DNA of 64,000 bases from Hyperoodon ampullatus (GCA_949752795.1 OX457060.1:105908949-105972948), one strand, 5' to 3'. Positions 48,200 through 60,585 are shown, numbered from the stretch's first letter. Made by a program: numbers and translations. The notes: a model not told the origin generated them from the letters alone.

Positions 48200-48269
48200 A
48201 AAATACAGAAAGAATACATAACGTTTGCTTCAGTTATGATTACATTTCATTCAGTAATAAGGTCTTTGT

Positions 48270-48425
48270 TTTGTGTGGTTTCACATTCTTGTGAAGTAGG
48301 CAGGGTAGGCATTTGTGTTCCCATTTAACAGATGTAGAAACTGAGGCTCAGGAAGCCTAAGATCCACAATTGATAGGTGATAGAGGAGACCTTGCCTTCT
48401 GAGTCCTCGTGGCCTGATTCTCCCT
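48270..48425 (+). mobile_element. MIR-like SINE, partial
   Basis: 'GTTCCCATTTAACAGATGTA', 'GAAACTGAGGCTCAGGAAG' and 'CTTCTGAGTCCTCGTGGCCT' follow the 3' half of MIR. Confidence 0.65.
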
Positions 48426-49223
48426 CCCAACTGCTTATTTCTTGCTGGGAATGTTTAAGTTAGGGACCAGGTCTAAATGTATAAATTGTGTAAATGTGCA
48501 AAATGTGTTGGGATGTGTTCACAGTGTTTTCAAATTTATTTTACTGCCTTTCCAACTTTGAGTCTTCCCTTCTGTTCTTATTCTATTTCTTTATCCCATT
48601 TATTCCTTTGAGAACTATTCATTGAGTGCTATTTATGGGCTAATTAACCTGCTAGGTCTAAAAGATACCAAAAAAACAAACAAGCAAACAAACTTACCCC
48701 CATTCAAGACAAAACAGCAAAACAACACATTGCTCTTGTCTTTAAGAAACTGCCATGGTAGTGAAACAGCTAAATACTTAATTATAATACAATAATACAA
48801 TGCAATAAGGGCATCATAGAGGTTTGTATAAAGTGTCCTAGGAATACTGGTGAGGGAGAACTAATCGTACCATGGTGAAACAGTGAAAACCTCTCCAGGC
48901 TGAAGTTGAAGTATGAGCAAATTAAGAGGCATATAAATGCAGGATGCATTCAGACATGTGAATTAGTTCAGTGTGGACAGTGCAAAGGCATATTAGCACC
49001 AAGTAAGGGATGAAAGTTAACTGAGGAAGACAATAAAGGGACTGGCATGATATGATAAAGAAACTGGATTTTATTTTACATTCAATCAGAATATTTCAAA
49101 ATGTTTAAGAAGGTAAGTGAAAGGATAAGATCTACGTTTTGGCATAGTAAGGTGCACAGGTAGGGTGATATGTCTTGAAGAGAGTGGTGCCACTTCTCTA
49201 GGGAGAAGGCATAAGAAAGATTA

Positions 49224-49265
49224 CACAGCACTCTTAAGAATGTAGCTGAAATTAGAACTTTATAA
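49224..49265 (+). repeat. 42-base perfect direct repeat, copy 1
   Basis: It begins CACAGCACTCTTAAGAATGT and is identical to 49481-49522. Confidence 0.95.
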
Positions 49266-49480
49266 GGTCATTGGAATAAAATTGGCCTAGGTTTTTGTTA
49301 TCCTCCATCAGGGATCCAAAATTATGGATTATATATCCCAGAGAAAAAGATAATTAAATTGACTTAGGATTGGATCAGGAATGGGATGCAAAGTGGGGTC
49401 AAAGGCCAAGAGAAGATAGTGGTGATGCTGGATCAATGCTAGTTTCAGAAAAGACCAGACCAGACCAGGGAGGGCAATTT

Positions 49481-49522
49481 CACAGCACTCTTAAGAATGT
49501 AGCTGAAATTAGAACTTTATAA
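49481..49522 (+). repeat. 42-base perfect direct repeat, copy 2
   Basis: Identical to 49224-49265; the flanks diverge on both sides. Confidence 0.95.
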
Positions 49523-52229
49523 TTCTGTGTCTGTGAAGACACAGACCAGGGTCTTAATGAGTTTAAGAAGCAGGTGTAATATAGGCTCAGGTAATGTGTG
49601 AGGATGGAAAAAGGAGAGACTGCAGTTACTTTCAAAGCCTGGGATTGCAGAGTTTAAACTTAAGAAGTGATACCAGGGCTACGGTATGGAAATGTTAAGA
49701 ACTGCTCTAACTCCTTCAGACCAGTGGAGACTTGCTTACAGAGAGCCCTGTGGATCCTTACAAAAACTTCACAGCACTTCTAAAGTCAACAAAAAATTGC
49801 TCACATTTTCCATGTATGTGTATAAATTTCCTCTTCTATATTTCTTTATCACTGCCTGCTGGGATTTGATCTCTAAGTCTCTTGAATTCTGGTTCTTGAT
49901 ATACTCTGCTCAGATTTGTCAACTCAACTTTCTGACATTGAATACTCACTCCTTCCCACCACTTCTTGCTTCAACTCTGCCCATATTCAATTTAGGTGAT
50001 GTGCCTGTGATTCCCAGATGTCTGGCCTAGTCTCACTCTCAGCCTGTAGATTAAGATTACTTTTTCTTTAGTTTGTCTGCTGGATCCAATAACTCCTGTT
50101 TCTTTCATACTCAAAATACATTCACCTTCTTTCCTGGCTACCCCAAACTCATTCAGTCATGGCACCAGTCTTGAAGTCCATAATCTCATGTTTTGCATGA
50201 GGTCAAGAAGCAGAGGAGGCTCCTTTAGGCTGCAGTGCCTCTTGATTCAGAGACCTGTGAATTAAAAAGACAAGTTATCTATTCCCCAATCACCAGTACG
50301 TAATAGTAAGTCAGGGACAGGATAATGGCAATAGACATCCCCCTTCAAAAATATGAGGAAACGCATAGTGGCCGCTGATCTGAAATCCAATCAGATAAGT
50401 CAGAGTGCTCTACTCTGAGGGTTAGAAATGCACCTTCATTAATGAAGCAGAAATCTAGTAACATAGTGTGAATGCTTAATTGCTGTCAGTTGAAATTTGG
50501 TAGTTGATTTGTCATCTTTCACTAGTGATATTATAGAATGTTCAGCACTGGATCACAAGGCAGATGTTATATAGCCATGATTTGGAGCTCTGCTCAAGTG
50601 CAGTCTGGTCTTCCAGCCTGCTGGTTAACCAAGGCTATCAACTAAAATATGAAAAAAACCCTTAACCTTTAAACTTGGGTAAGACAGGCAGTGACTGAGA
50701 CATATTTAACCTAAATATTCACTGGCTTTATATAAAGTACAAAGTAGTCATGATTTTAAATAAAATGGATATCTATTTTTATTTAATTTTGTTGAATTTA
50801 CTTAACGCTGTAGAATATAATATCTTGTTTGTCACTCTTTTACACAGTAAATTATCCTAGACTGCCAAGGTACAAATCGAAGCACAAAGTAAGGTTAAGA
50901 CAGTAATATCTTGAGATTCAGCCCCAAGATAATTATAAGAAATCTGTCTATATCTGAATGACAAGAAAGGAGAACTACTCATGTACTTTGGTTTAACATG
51001 TTTTTCCATCTGAGAATATTGAAATGCTACTACCAAATAATTTTTCTCTTCTTCAAGATTTTTAAGCTAGGTTTTTATAACTTAAAAAAGCAAGTTCTCA
51101 TTCAGTAGCTTCAATTACTTCTACCTTTTTAAAACTATGGTGACTACTATCTTAGTAGCTATTATTATGTCTAGATTAAAAATATTTTAATACATGTACT
51201 TGGAATTAATAATAATAAAGTAATGTGTTTTAGAGAAAATTATTAAAAAATTCTAAAGTGTAGGTTGGATAGTTCAGAAATGACATGGTTAAATGATATA
51301 ATTTATATATTACCTATTGTGATTTAACATAGACAAATCTGAACTGTCATCTGAATGGAATAACAAAATATCAGAGAACACAATGGTTGAACCTCCTGAT
51401 TTGTCTCCTAAGTTCTGAGCATCAATCAATAAATATTTATTATTTTAATAAAACAGAATTAATTTAATCTATGTGTGTTAACCTGCTCTGTGAATGCAGA
51501 AAGTCACAGAAAATTGTAACCTTTTTTGACAAAATAAAAGGATATCTACTCAAAAAATAAATAAGTAAAATAAATAAATATTCATTAAGCAACACAGCGT
51601 GTGTTAGGTTCTACGTGTGATACATATGCATAAAAGATGCAATTCATGCCATCCAGGAGTATATGATTTATCAGTAGTTGGGGAAAAGAGACATACACCT
51701 ATTCAGCAAATATTTACTTAGTTTCAGCATTGTAGTTGGCACTCTGGATATAAAAATGAGTATGTCATAAAACATTTTTTCAAAGATCTCACTCCCAGGT
51801 TATATGAATCACTGTACTATGATAAGATGATACATGCATTATAGTAGTCACTAAAAAAATATTTACAAACCTTTTCTTTTTTATAATAGTAGTGATATTA
51901 ACAGCCATATTTGTTGGATATTCAATATTTTAAAATATTGAAATGTTTCTCTACCAGTCAGTAAATAAAATATTAAAAACTATAATAAGCAGTAAATCTA
52001 ATAATATACATTCTAAAATAATCTCATTAATCCAAGTCAATCAAGAAAACTATTGAAAAATTGCCCTCTTATTTTACTGAGAATTGATAATAGAGATATT
52101 GAATATGGAAAAATCTCAGGCAGAGTTTTGAATAACATTGTTATCAGTTCAGCAGTAGTTGAGGGAGGTTCTGCATGATGAACAACATTGTTACTGTTAA
52201 GAAATCTTCTTGAGATTATGAGTTCTGCA

Positions 52230-52605
52230 AAGATGTCCATTGGTGCCATTGAGGTGGGTAACAGGCCTGTATGTTGTTTCTGCATGGCAGCTGGTTTCCT
52301 TGATTGGCTGCTGAGGAGATGGAGGCGGTAGCAGAGGCAGGAGCAATTGCTGCCCTGCTGCTCTAGAGCTGTCCAGCATGTTGAGGTAGCATAGGGGTGG
52401 CACTGTTGTCATTGAGACCTGTCTCTGGGTCCAGGTCATGTGGGGTTCTGACACCTAGGTTCCCATTTGGTTCCCCTACCCACACTGCATCTCTGTAATT
52501 AGTCCCTTTGTAAATAAATTCTCTTCGAATTATCCTAATTTGAATGTGCTATCTATTTCCTGTTGGGAACCTGACTGATAATAAAAGTCGTAATTCCCTG
52601 GCAAT
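52230..52605 (+). mobile_element. Possible LTR remnant
   Basis: The right part has an LTR-like end: 'CCCTTTGTAAATAAATTCTC' (a poly(A)-signal-like AATAAA) followed by 'GTGCTATCTATTTCCTGTTG' and 'GAACCTGACTGATA'. The family was not determined and the left edge is uncertain. Confidence 0.4.
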
Positions 52606-53520
52606 GACTGTAACTACAATGATCAGTTTGGTAGTGGGCCTGTCTCCAAAGACAAGTGAATCCAAAGACAAGGGAGTTTCCAGAAAGGGGATTTTTGTTT
52701 TTTCAATTTTATTTTTCAACTGGCCACATGTGAGTATTTAAGCTTGGATCTCTTGAAATGCCTTTGCCACTACATAAAGCCCGAGAATGAAGCCAGTACT
52801 TATAACCTGAAATGTACTATGTGATACATGCATTTAGTAAGTGTATTAAAAAAGAAGCCATGATTATTCATATGAGGCTGCAGCATTTCTGCCTGGGACT
52901 TAGGGGCAGAAAAGCCCTTACACTGGAGTTTAAACTAAGACTTGAAGATTAAATTTATTGGGTCAACAGATGGTTGGGGGGAGTAGGCGGCAGAGGAGGT
53001 GTTTTCAGAGAAGAAATATCAGGAAGAGTATGGTAGGGAAATAATTTGAATGGGTATTATAATTGAGGCTGAAAAATCAGACAGGAAGTAACAGCTTTAT
53101 ATACACCACAATCCGGGAGGTCATAGAGAGCCACTGGAGAATAGGAAGCAGGATAGGCAAAGATTAGAGGTCATGATAAGAGATCATTAAGTAGTTTAGG
53201 TGAGAGACAATGAGTCATCAGCTAAGGAATGAAACAGGAGGATGGGGAGGGATAAATCCCTTTTTAATATATGACAAGATTTGACAGTTTATTTGGTTTG
53301 GGAGGAGGTGAAGCTTGAAGAAGAAAAAGGATCCTAGAGTGACTGCTATGTTCTCTGATGGGCAACTAGTTGGTTGATGATGGAACACAGGAAAAGAAAG
53401 TTTGAGAGGCATGGAAAAGGATAGGATCATGGTGAAAGTAATGGATAGTTTCAAACACATTGAGGTTAACATATGGGACAGCCTATATGGAATTGTCTAG
53501 AAGGCAGACCTGGACTGGAA
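52606..53520. other. Unassigned, purine-rich old repeat-like DNA
   Basis: 52880-53500 has the style of an ancient interspersed repeat ('GAGAGCCACTGGAGAATAGG', 'GATGGGCAACTAGTTGG') but I cannot name it. No coding sequence. Confidence 0.35.
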
Positions 53521-53690
53521 ATTTAATTTATAATTATATTATTTATTATTATATATTAATATATTAATATATAATATAATATATATTATATTGTATATTA
53601 ATATATAATATATTAATATATAATATACATTATATTGTTTATTATTATTAATAATTATATAATTATTAATTTATAATTTATAATTCACAC
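53521..53690. repeat. AT-rich low-complexity tract
   Basis: About 170 bases almost entirely of A and T, dominated by TATTAATATATAAT-type units with many overlapping inverted repeats. Confidence 0.95.
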
Positions 53691-53939
53691 ATTAGTTGAA
53701 ACCCTATGTGTCTGTAAAATCACCAGGGATTGGTGAAGACAACACATCAAAGAACGAATGGAAGATGAAGAAAGGGAGAAAGTGTGAAGTAAAGAAAACA
53801 TAAAATTTAGAAATTTTATGAAACGCAAAAAATATATGAAAACTCCAACTTGAGAAATTTGATTTTTTTTTTAACTCAAAGGTACTTTGGTATATTTATG
53901 CAGCAAGGAAGCTAAAGTTCTCAGGCAAAATAAAAGTTT

Positions 53940-54096
53940 AACTGGCATTTATTTGTTTATTATGGCTTTCCTCATTAGAATATAAGCTATGTAAGAGGAG
54001 AGAGGCTTTAATCTCTGGGCCTGGAACAAAATTTGGCTCAAAAATCACTCAAAACATATTTGATGAATGAAGAATGAATGAATGAATGAATGAAAA
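53940..54096 (+). mobile_element. L2-like 3' end followed by (GAAT)n
   Basis: 'TTAGAATATAAGCTATGTAA', 'CTGGGCCTGGAACAAAATTT' and an end in 'GATGAATGAAGAATGAATGA' match the usual L2 3' order and tail repeat. Confidence 0.55.
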
Positions 54097-54119
54097 ATAC
54101 TCTGTGTTAATTGAGAGTG

Positions 54120-54600
54120 AAGGAAACCATGCACTCTTACATGCTGCTGACATAAATTGGTCCAACCACATGGAGACAATATGGAAATAATCTTTGATAC
54201 AATCATTCTATTTCTAAGAATTTATCCTGTAAATATTTTCCACGTGTGAGAAATAAATATGAACATCAATACAGATAAATTATTGTATGTATATCCTTCA
54301 ATGAACAAAGAAGCTCTTTATATGCTGATATGAAAAGATTTCCAAAACATATTTTAAAGTTACAAACCAGGGTGTAGAAAAGTATGGATAGCATATTACT
54401 ATTCCTGTAACATAAAGAATATTTATAAATACACATGCTTATTTGTACATAGAATATCTCCAGAAGGATACACAGGCAACTGGTAACTGTCCAGATGAAA
54501 ACAGAGGTATTTTCTCCCTTAAATACTGCTGAAGATTGAAATTGAAACTAAGATTGTTGATAGCCCCAAACAGTCATCATCCACAAATTCCTTTATGATC
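54120..54600 (+). mobile_element. Old L1 ORF2 end and 3' UTR, degraded
   Basis: 'AAACCATGCACTCTTACATG', 'CTATTTCTAAGAATTTATCC', 'AGAAAAGTATGGATAGCATA' and 'GAATATCTCCAGAAGGATAC' follow the order of old L1 3' ends on the plus strand. Confidence 0.55.
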
Positions 54601-55640
54601 AGTGACACTCCCACAGCTTAGAAGAAAACAACAGAGAGAAGCTACCCTTTAGCCTGTTACTTTTTTTGTTTTAAAGTACTTAGGTGAATTAACAGGCTAT
54701 TGGCACTGTGTGGTGACACCCTTCAGGACACATGTGCCATCTTTCTTATTCAAATACTTGTATAATCTGTGCACTGTCAAGGATGTCTTTGCTCAAGTAT
54801 TTTTGAAAGAAATACAGAAACTGATGGTGAAAACTGGTTGTCTCCAGCGAATAGACATGTGTGTCTAGTGAAACAGGGTTTGGAAAGAGATTCTAAAATT
54901 TTACACTCATATATTTGTAACCTGTTTTTTTTAAAGGAATGAACTAAAAAACTAACAACACAAACAAAGGTATTGAGCACATTAGTTTGTGTCAAACACT
55001 TTCATAAGTACTTTGTATGGTGTTATCTGAGACCAGGAGGAAGAAAATAAACGAAAGGAATAAGTCTGTAGCTAGTGAACATGTGATCTTGTACATATTG
55101 GGGAAGCGGGTGGAAATGGCAGAAACCTGGAGGCTTTCACGTGTCATAGACTCTGTTGTCTCTTTGAATAGCTGAGGAGGAGGAGGCAGGGATCATGAAA
55201 AGTATGATGAGCATTTGGCATAGTTGCTATAGAGAGTAGGAAAGGAGGTGAGCAAAGGCAAATAAAAGAACTCTGTGAATTCTTTAAAGCTGTATAGGCA
55301 TCAGTCTTTACTACAGTGCTGTTTTTCTTCAAGAATGCTCAGTAGCCCTGGTATAAGAGTGGAAAATGAACATTGTTAGCTTATATATCTTGCTGTGGGA
55401 GAACAAAGTAGCAAGGAAGTTGAGGATAATAGGAGAAAAGTAGCTAAAATCAAATGGTAAGTGAAGACACCAATTGGGAAATTAGATTCTCCATTAGCCC
55501 ATGATTTTCTGTTGCTCAGCACCCAGTCTCAGAAGGTAGGCTCCCAGAGTAAAATTCTTTCAGAAAGCCTCCAGCTAGCTCTTCCCTGAGTGGCCTTCAC
55601 TCACTCAGGGAAATATCTGCAAACATCTAGCACATTCTCT
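54600..55640. other. Unassigned DNA, no gene seen
   Basis: No repeat family or coding sequence was recognised with confidence. Confidence 0.4.
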
Positions 55641-55644
55641 AGCT

Positions 55645-56100
55645 TTTCCTGTAGCTCAGTGATTCTTTAGTGCCATTCCCGGTCCAACAGCATAAGCATC
55701 AGCTGGGAACTTTTTTTTTTTTGCGGTACACAGGCCTCTCACCGTTGTGGCCTCTCCCGTTGCGGAGAACAGGCTCCGGACGCGCAGGCTCAGCGGCCAT
55801 GGCTCACGGGCCCAGCCACTCCGTGGCATGTGGGACCTTCCCGGACCGGGGCACAAACCCATGTCCCCTGCATCGGCAGGCGGACTCTCAACCACTGCGC
55901 CACCAGGGAAGCCCCAGCTGGGAACTTTTTGAAATGCAAATTCTTCTTCCTTCCCTGACACTGAATCAGAAACTTTGGGAGTGGAGCCCAGCAACCTGTG
56001 CATGTGTGCATTAACAAACTCTTGGGAGGATTCTGAGGCTAAGAAACCTCCTGAGGACTCTGATGCAGGCTCAGGTTAGCACCAGCTGCTTTAGCCTGAA
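55645..56100 (+). mobile_element. MER5A-like remnant interrupted by a CHR SINE
   Basis: The left part 'AGCATAAGCATCAGCTGGGA' and the right part 'AGAAACTTTGGGAGTGGAGC' with 'CAGCAACCTGTGCATGTGTG' make one MER5A-like unit once the SINE at 55711-55915 is set aside. Confidence 0.7.
55711..55915 (-). mobile_element. CHR-type SINE, short form, inside MER5A
   Basis: T-tract, GCGGTACACAGGCCTCTCAC and the end CCACCAGGGAAGCCCC. Perfect 15-base flanking repeats AGCTGGGAACTTTTT lie at 55701-55715 (sharing its T's with the tail) and 55916-55930. Confidence 0.95.
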
Positions 56101-56109
56101 TTAGCTTTA

Positions 56110-56450
56110 CCTGAGAGAACCACTTGGGTAATTAACTCTATCACTTCCTTCAAGTCTGCTCAAAATTCCTATCACTCTACTTAATATTTCAACCCACCTT
56201 TACCTCTCTTCCTCTTTATGGTACCCCTCCCTCATCTTCCTAATCTGCTTTAATTTTTCTATTTTCCTTAGCACTTATGATCTTCTATATTATATACTTA
56301 TTTATTATGAAAGTTTTTGTCTGTCTCTACCCACTAGGATGTAATTGATTTGAATGTGGGGGCCTTTGTTTTGTTCATTGATGTATTCCAAGTTCCCAGA
56401 ACAGTGCCTGATGTCTAGTAGGAGCTCAATAAATATTTGTCAAATGAATT
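56110..56450 (+). mobile_element. L2-like LINE 3' end
   Basis: It ends with 'CCCAGAACAGTGCCTGATGT' and 'AGGAGCTCAATAAATATTTG', the standard L2 3' terminus on the plus strand. Confidence 0.7.
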
Positions 56451-56995
56451 TTTGTCCATTGTCTCAAGAAAGAGCCATTCCCAAAGCAGCCACCTTTGCT
56501 GGGTTTGTGGAGAAGTAGTTTGCGAATATTCTCCATCCTTAGGCCGTTCCAGGTGTGGGTCCCCCACCAGTCCCTGCCGTCCAGACTCCAGGAGTCATAA
56601 ATCATGCTGTCCGAGCAGTCTCACTGAAGCTCCGTTCTCTCAGTTTGAGGTGAGGGGGAAGCACAAACCACCCTCACCTCCAGACACACGTCATCATAGG
56701 AAAGGGGGTAACTCTCAGAAATCTGTAACTTTCTCCAAAGATCATCCTCACCCTCTTTTCCGATTCCTACCCTCTTCAATTTCAACTCTGTCATAGTATT
56801 GAGCTGGTGAAGGCCTAAGAGATACAAAACTTGGTTTTCCTCTGCTCCTTTCTCAGTCCTGAAAAGGCCATGGTTCCATATAGCATCTTGTATTGGAATA
56901 TGGGGTAGCTGGTACTTATTTTCTCAGGGTGTCAGCCAAAATCAGAATGTTCAGTTTTTATTACATGCTACATGGTCTTCTTGCTTGGCTTTTGC
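56450..56995. other. Unassigned DNA; 119-codon frame without similarity
   Basis: A plus-strand open frame (56437-56796) starts inside the L2 tail and is rich in Ser, Pro and His. It has no recognisable domain and is probably chance. Nothing else was seen. Confidence 0.4.
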
Positions 56996-56999
56996 AGTT

Positions 57000-57790
57000 C
57001 ATTCTTTATATTGAGGCAAAGTGAGCCTTTAAAACCATAACTAGGTGATTTTATTCTGCTCTTTAAAATTCTTCAATGACTTTTCTTTTTCTGTGTGTGA
57101 TTTATTTATTTTTTAACATCTTTATTGGAGTATCATTGCTTTACAATGGTGGGTTAGTTTCTGCCTTATAACAAAGTGAATCAGCTATACATATACATAT
57201 ATCCTCATATCTCCTCCCTCTTGCGTCTCCCTCCCACCGTCCCTAGGTGGTCACACCTAGGGTGGATCCCACCCCTCTGGGTGGTCACAAAGCACCGAGC
57301 TGATGTCCCTGTGCTATGCTTCAATGACTTTTCATTGTACTTAGAATAAAGTCTAGATCCTTAACCATGCCCTTCAAGACCCTTCATGAATTGGTCCTTG
57401 TCCACATTTTCAGTGTTCTATGATATCACTCTCCTATATACTCACTATTCTTGTAGCCACACAGGCCTTCTTACTTTTGCTATTCCATAAATTCAAACTC
57501 CCTTCTAAATTAGGGCCTTTGGACTTGCTGTTCCCTCTGTTTGGAAGATTTTCCCCTAGAAAACTTGCTCTTGTCCTCATTAAAGTTTCAGACTCTATCA
57601 TATTATTTTTCTTCATAATATTTATCGCTATTGGAAATTCTTATGTTTCTTACTTGTGTGTGCTCTGCTTCCCCCACTAGAATTTAAGATTCATGAAAGC
57701 AAGGCTCTAGACTTTTTGGCTCAATGCTGTAACTTCAGTGCCAGGAACAATATCTAATATGTAAGCTTTCAATAAATACTTTTGACAAAC
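57000..57790 (+). mobile_element. L2-like LINE 3' part, split by an L1
   Basis: 'CTTTAAAATTCTTCAATGAC' resumes after the L1 as 'CTTCAATGACTTTTCATTGT'. It then continues 'GGGCCTTTGGACTTGCTGTT', 'CCCCACTAGAATTTAAGATT' and 'GTAAGCTTTCAATAAATACT', a good L2 3' order. Confidence 0.75.
57086..57318 (-). mobile_element. L1 3' end inserted in L2, antisense
   Basis: 'TTAACATCTTTATTGGAGTA', 'TTAGTTTCTGCCTTATAACA' and 'GGTCACAAAGCACCGAGCTG' are the reverse L1 3' end. Perfect 15-base repeats CTTCAATGACTTTTC at 57071-57085 and 57319-57333 flank it. An inverted repeat cluster sits inside at 57241-57274. Confidence 0.9.
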
Positions 57791-58590
57791 GTTTTATTGC
57801 GTGCTTCCTAGGTGTCAGGCTGTGTATTAGTAGAAAAGTTTTGATAAAAAAATTTAGTCCCTGCCCTTAAGAAACTTTCAGAGTATGAAAAAGATAAGAA
57901 AAAGAGCCAAATTTTCATGTTGTATGATATGTGCTATATAAGAGCAAAGTGTTAGGGCTTCTATGGAGGCAGAGAACGAATCCAGCATGACAGAGAGAGT
58001 CTGGGTAACCAGAGAGTGTAAGGCCGAATTTTAGAATGCAGAGGCTGTTTCCTGACTTCTGAAGTAAAGCCAAATGAAGGATGAAAAGAGCTAGGGGCAG
58101 AGGGAAGGAGGTGGTTGGGTAATAAAGACGGATGATGAACTTGTGTCTCATTTCTGGTGTCTCTACACTGTCCGAAGAGCTTGATGTTGACATGGGAGCC
58201 CACTCAGACTTGTCTTCCAGACTCTGTCCACTTCTGTCACTGCTTATTTTGTATATATACATATTTCAACACATCTAAACTAGAATAGCCTTTCTAAAAC
58301 AACATTTACCTGTATCATGTGATGGTATTCTACTGTGATAGGACACCTATAATAACACTCAAGAAACTAAATGTATCCAAAATTTCTATTTATTCTTAGA
58401 TTCCTGTTTCCAGCACAGTTGATTATTGAAGTATTGATCTTTTTGCTCAAAACTGGTTTAAAAACCATAAACATCAGTACTATGAACAAAAGAGTTAAAT
58501 AAATGTCATTTAACCCATTCCTATTTAAATTTTATTACTAGTAAGATAGACTTAGCTTAATGTTTTTGTTGCCTATACTTTCTTTCCCAT
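57791..58590. other. Unassigned DNA
   Basis: No gene was seen. Short open frames on the minus strand (57915-58262) lack similarity. Confidence 0.4.
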
Positions 58591-58812
58591 TTTTAAAATT
58601 GAAGTATAGTTAATTTACAATGATGTGTTAGTTTCAAGTGTACAACAGTAACTCTGTTATATATACAAACACACACTATATATATATATTCTTTTTAAGA
58701 TTCTTTTCCATTATAGATTATTGCAAGATATTGAGTATAGTTCCCTGTGCTACACAGTAGGTCCTTGTTGTTTATCTATTTTACATACAGTAGTTTATAT
58801 ATGTTAATCCCA
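58590..58812 (-). mobile_element. L1 3' end fragment, antisense
   Basis: 'AAAATTGAAGTATAGTTAAT', 'GATTCTTTTCCATTATAGAT' and 'CAGTAGGTCCTTGTTGTTTA' are the reverse of the cetartiodactyl L1 3' UTR. Confidence 0.85.
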
Positions 58813-60585
58813 AACTTCATTGCCTGTAGTGTTAATAGGAGTTTTCAAGGTCAGTGAATCAAGTAGATAATTCTGGAAGCAAACTCCATTTGTAGGTTCA
58901 GCAAGCAAAATAATTAGTAAAGAGTATATGAGTTATTGTATTTGAAAGATTTTCTAAGCCCTGTCAAAGCAGAGTCATCTTTTATCTTATGAGTTTTAAA
59001 AAGTACTAACATAATCCAATAATCAATAAGTATTTATTTTATTCTTAGATCACTAATGAAATTGTTTTTTTGCCATTTGGGTTGAGTCAGTTGAGTCATC
59101 AACTTAAAATTAAGGCATTTACCATTTTCTTTCAGACGTCAATTGTCAAAAAATGATGAAATTACAGTGCAAAAGATGTCCATGTGACAGACCATTATTT
59201 TTCTATCAAAGCTAAAGTTTAATAGGTGGTAGAAATCAAACACCATATTTAGCAATCAATTTTCTCCTTTGGAAAGAAAAAGCTCACAAAAATGGAAGAA
59301 AGATTGACTTAGGAGTTAATCATACAACAGTTCTGATACCTCTCTTGCTGTGCTACGCTGTTTAGGAAAAGGAAAGACATAATATGAAGTCCCTAAAGGA
59401 CATTTTAGTGAAGAGCTTGAAAGATCATCTGAGATACAGAGGAACTAAAGAAAAGAGTGAAATATTAAGCTGATGTGGCTTTAACCTGGATAGGGAAAGA
59501 CTTAGTCATTAACTGTTTGGCACTGACTTGAAGAACAACTCATGGGCACATGGATATTCCTTGCTTTGATCTCTCCTAGCTAAATTTTGTACTGCACAAG
59601 CCATCTGAAAGTAATGTTTTGTGGGTATAGTCCTTGACATTTGTATTAATTCTGTGCATGTCATATCCTCAAAATGTCTTCTAAAATGTATTGCTCATAG
59701 GGTATGTTGCCAATTATTCTCCTAAAGATAGCATTATTATCTAGTATCCTTGGAATATGTCTATTAACTTTACTTTTAAGAAGGCAGTACATGATCAAAA
59801 TGCTTTTTATCTGTACAGAAGGTCCAGAATGGAATGGTTGCCTCTCCCAAATCTTGCTTTGGTTTTATATGGTCCAGTTCAATCGTATCATTTCTATTCT
59901 CCTGTTTTATAATTTGACATTACTTACCTCCTTTAGACTGAAATTTATTTTTGTAATATATATGAACAAATAAGTGAATGGTTCAAAAAATAATAGGAAA
60001 TGTCTATTAAACAGCTTTTGGAACATCTTTTTAAAGACCATGTAATGTAGCATATTATTTGCATAGAAACATATGTCACTAATTTAGAGAGTTCCTGCAA
60101 ATTCATTTTATTAATTGTATTAATCTCAGTTTATGAAAGACATGTCTAGTTATAAAAAATAAAAAACAAATTCAATCAAGCCAGCTAAAGAAAGGGAATC
60201 ACTAGAACAAATGACTTTATATCACACAAGGGCCACTCGGGGGACTGGAGAGGGATATAGAAAGGAAATCCTCTTACTTTCTTTCCAGATTCAAGTGGTC
60301 TCTCTCATCTGCATTTTTCTTTGCTGTTTTCTTTCTCTGCTTGTGTGTCAACAAACATGAAATTCTGGCTCCAGTGCTGGATAACCTTTTCATTCAAGTC
60401 CTGCTTCATCCAGCAGTTAATTGACTAGTATCTCCCTGTCCTACTGATAAATTCTGAGGAGAGAGTTTGAATCAATTTTAGAGTAAGATGTTGTTGGGTG
60501 ATTATGTTGCCAGAGTTGGTACCAGATCCTTGCTCAAAATCCACAAAGCCCCACATTTAACAGGAGTTAACTTAAATCTTTAAGT
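58813..60585. other. Unassigned AT-rich DNA, no gene seen
   Basis: Neither a repeat family nor coding sequence was recognised. A plus-strand frame of 89 codons (59704-59973) is hydrophobic by AT-rich composition and has no known relative. Confidence 0.4.

Larger units (their letters stand above)
48430..52225. other. Unassigned DNA upstream of the HTR1F coding exon
   Basis: No supported gene or RNA was found. 48780-49680 has the purine-rich wording of an ancient interspersed repeat. A 42-base direct repeat is listed separately. (AAAT)-type runs occur near 51555-51580. A distal HTR1F 5' exon could lie here but cannot be identified. Confidence 0.4.

Noticed and set aside
49686..50030. 114-codon plus-strand frame
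   Set aside because: No recognisable domain, no splice context, and composition like the surrounding non-coding DNA.
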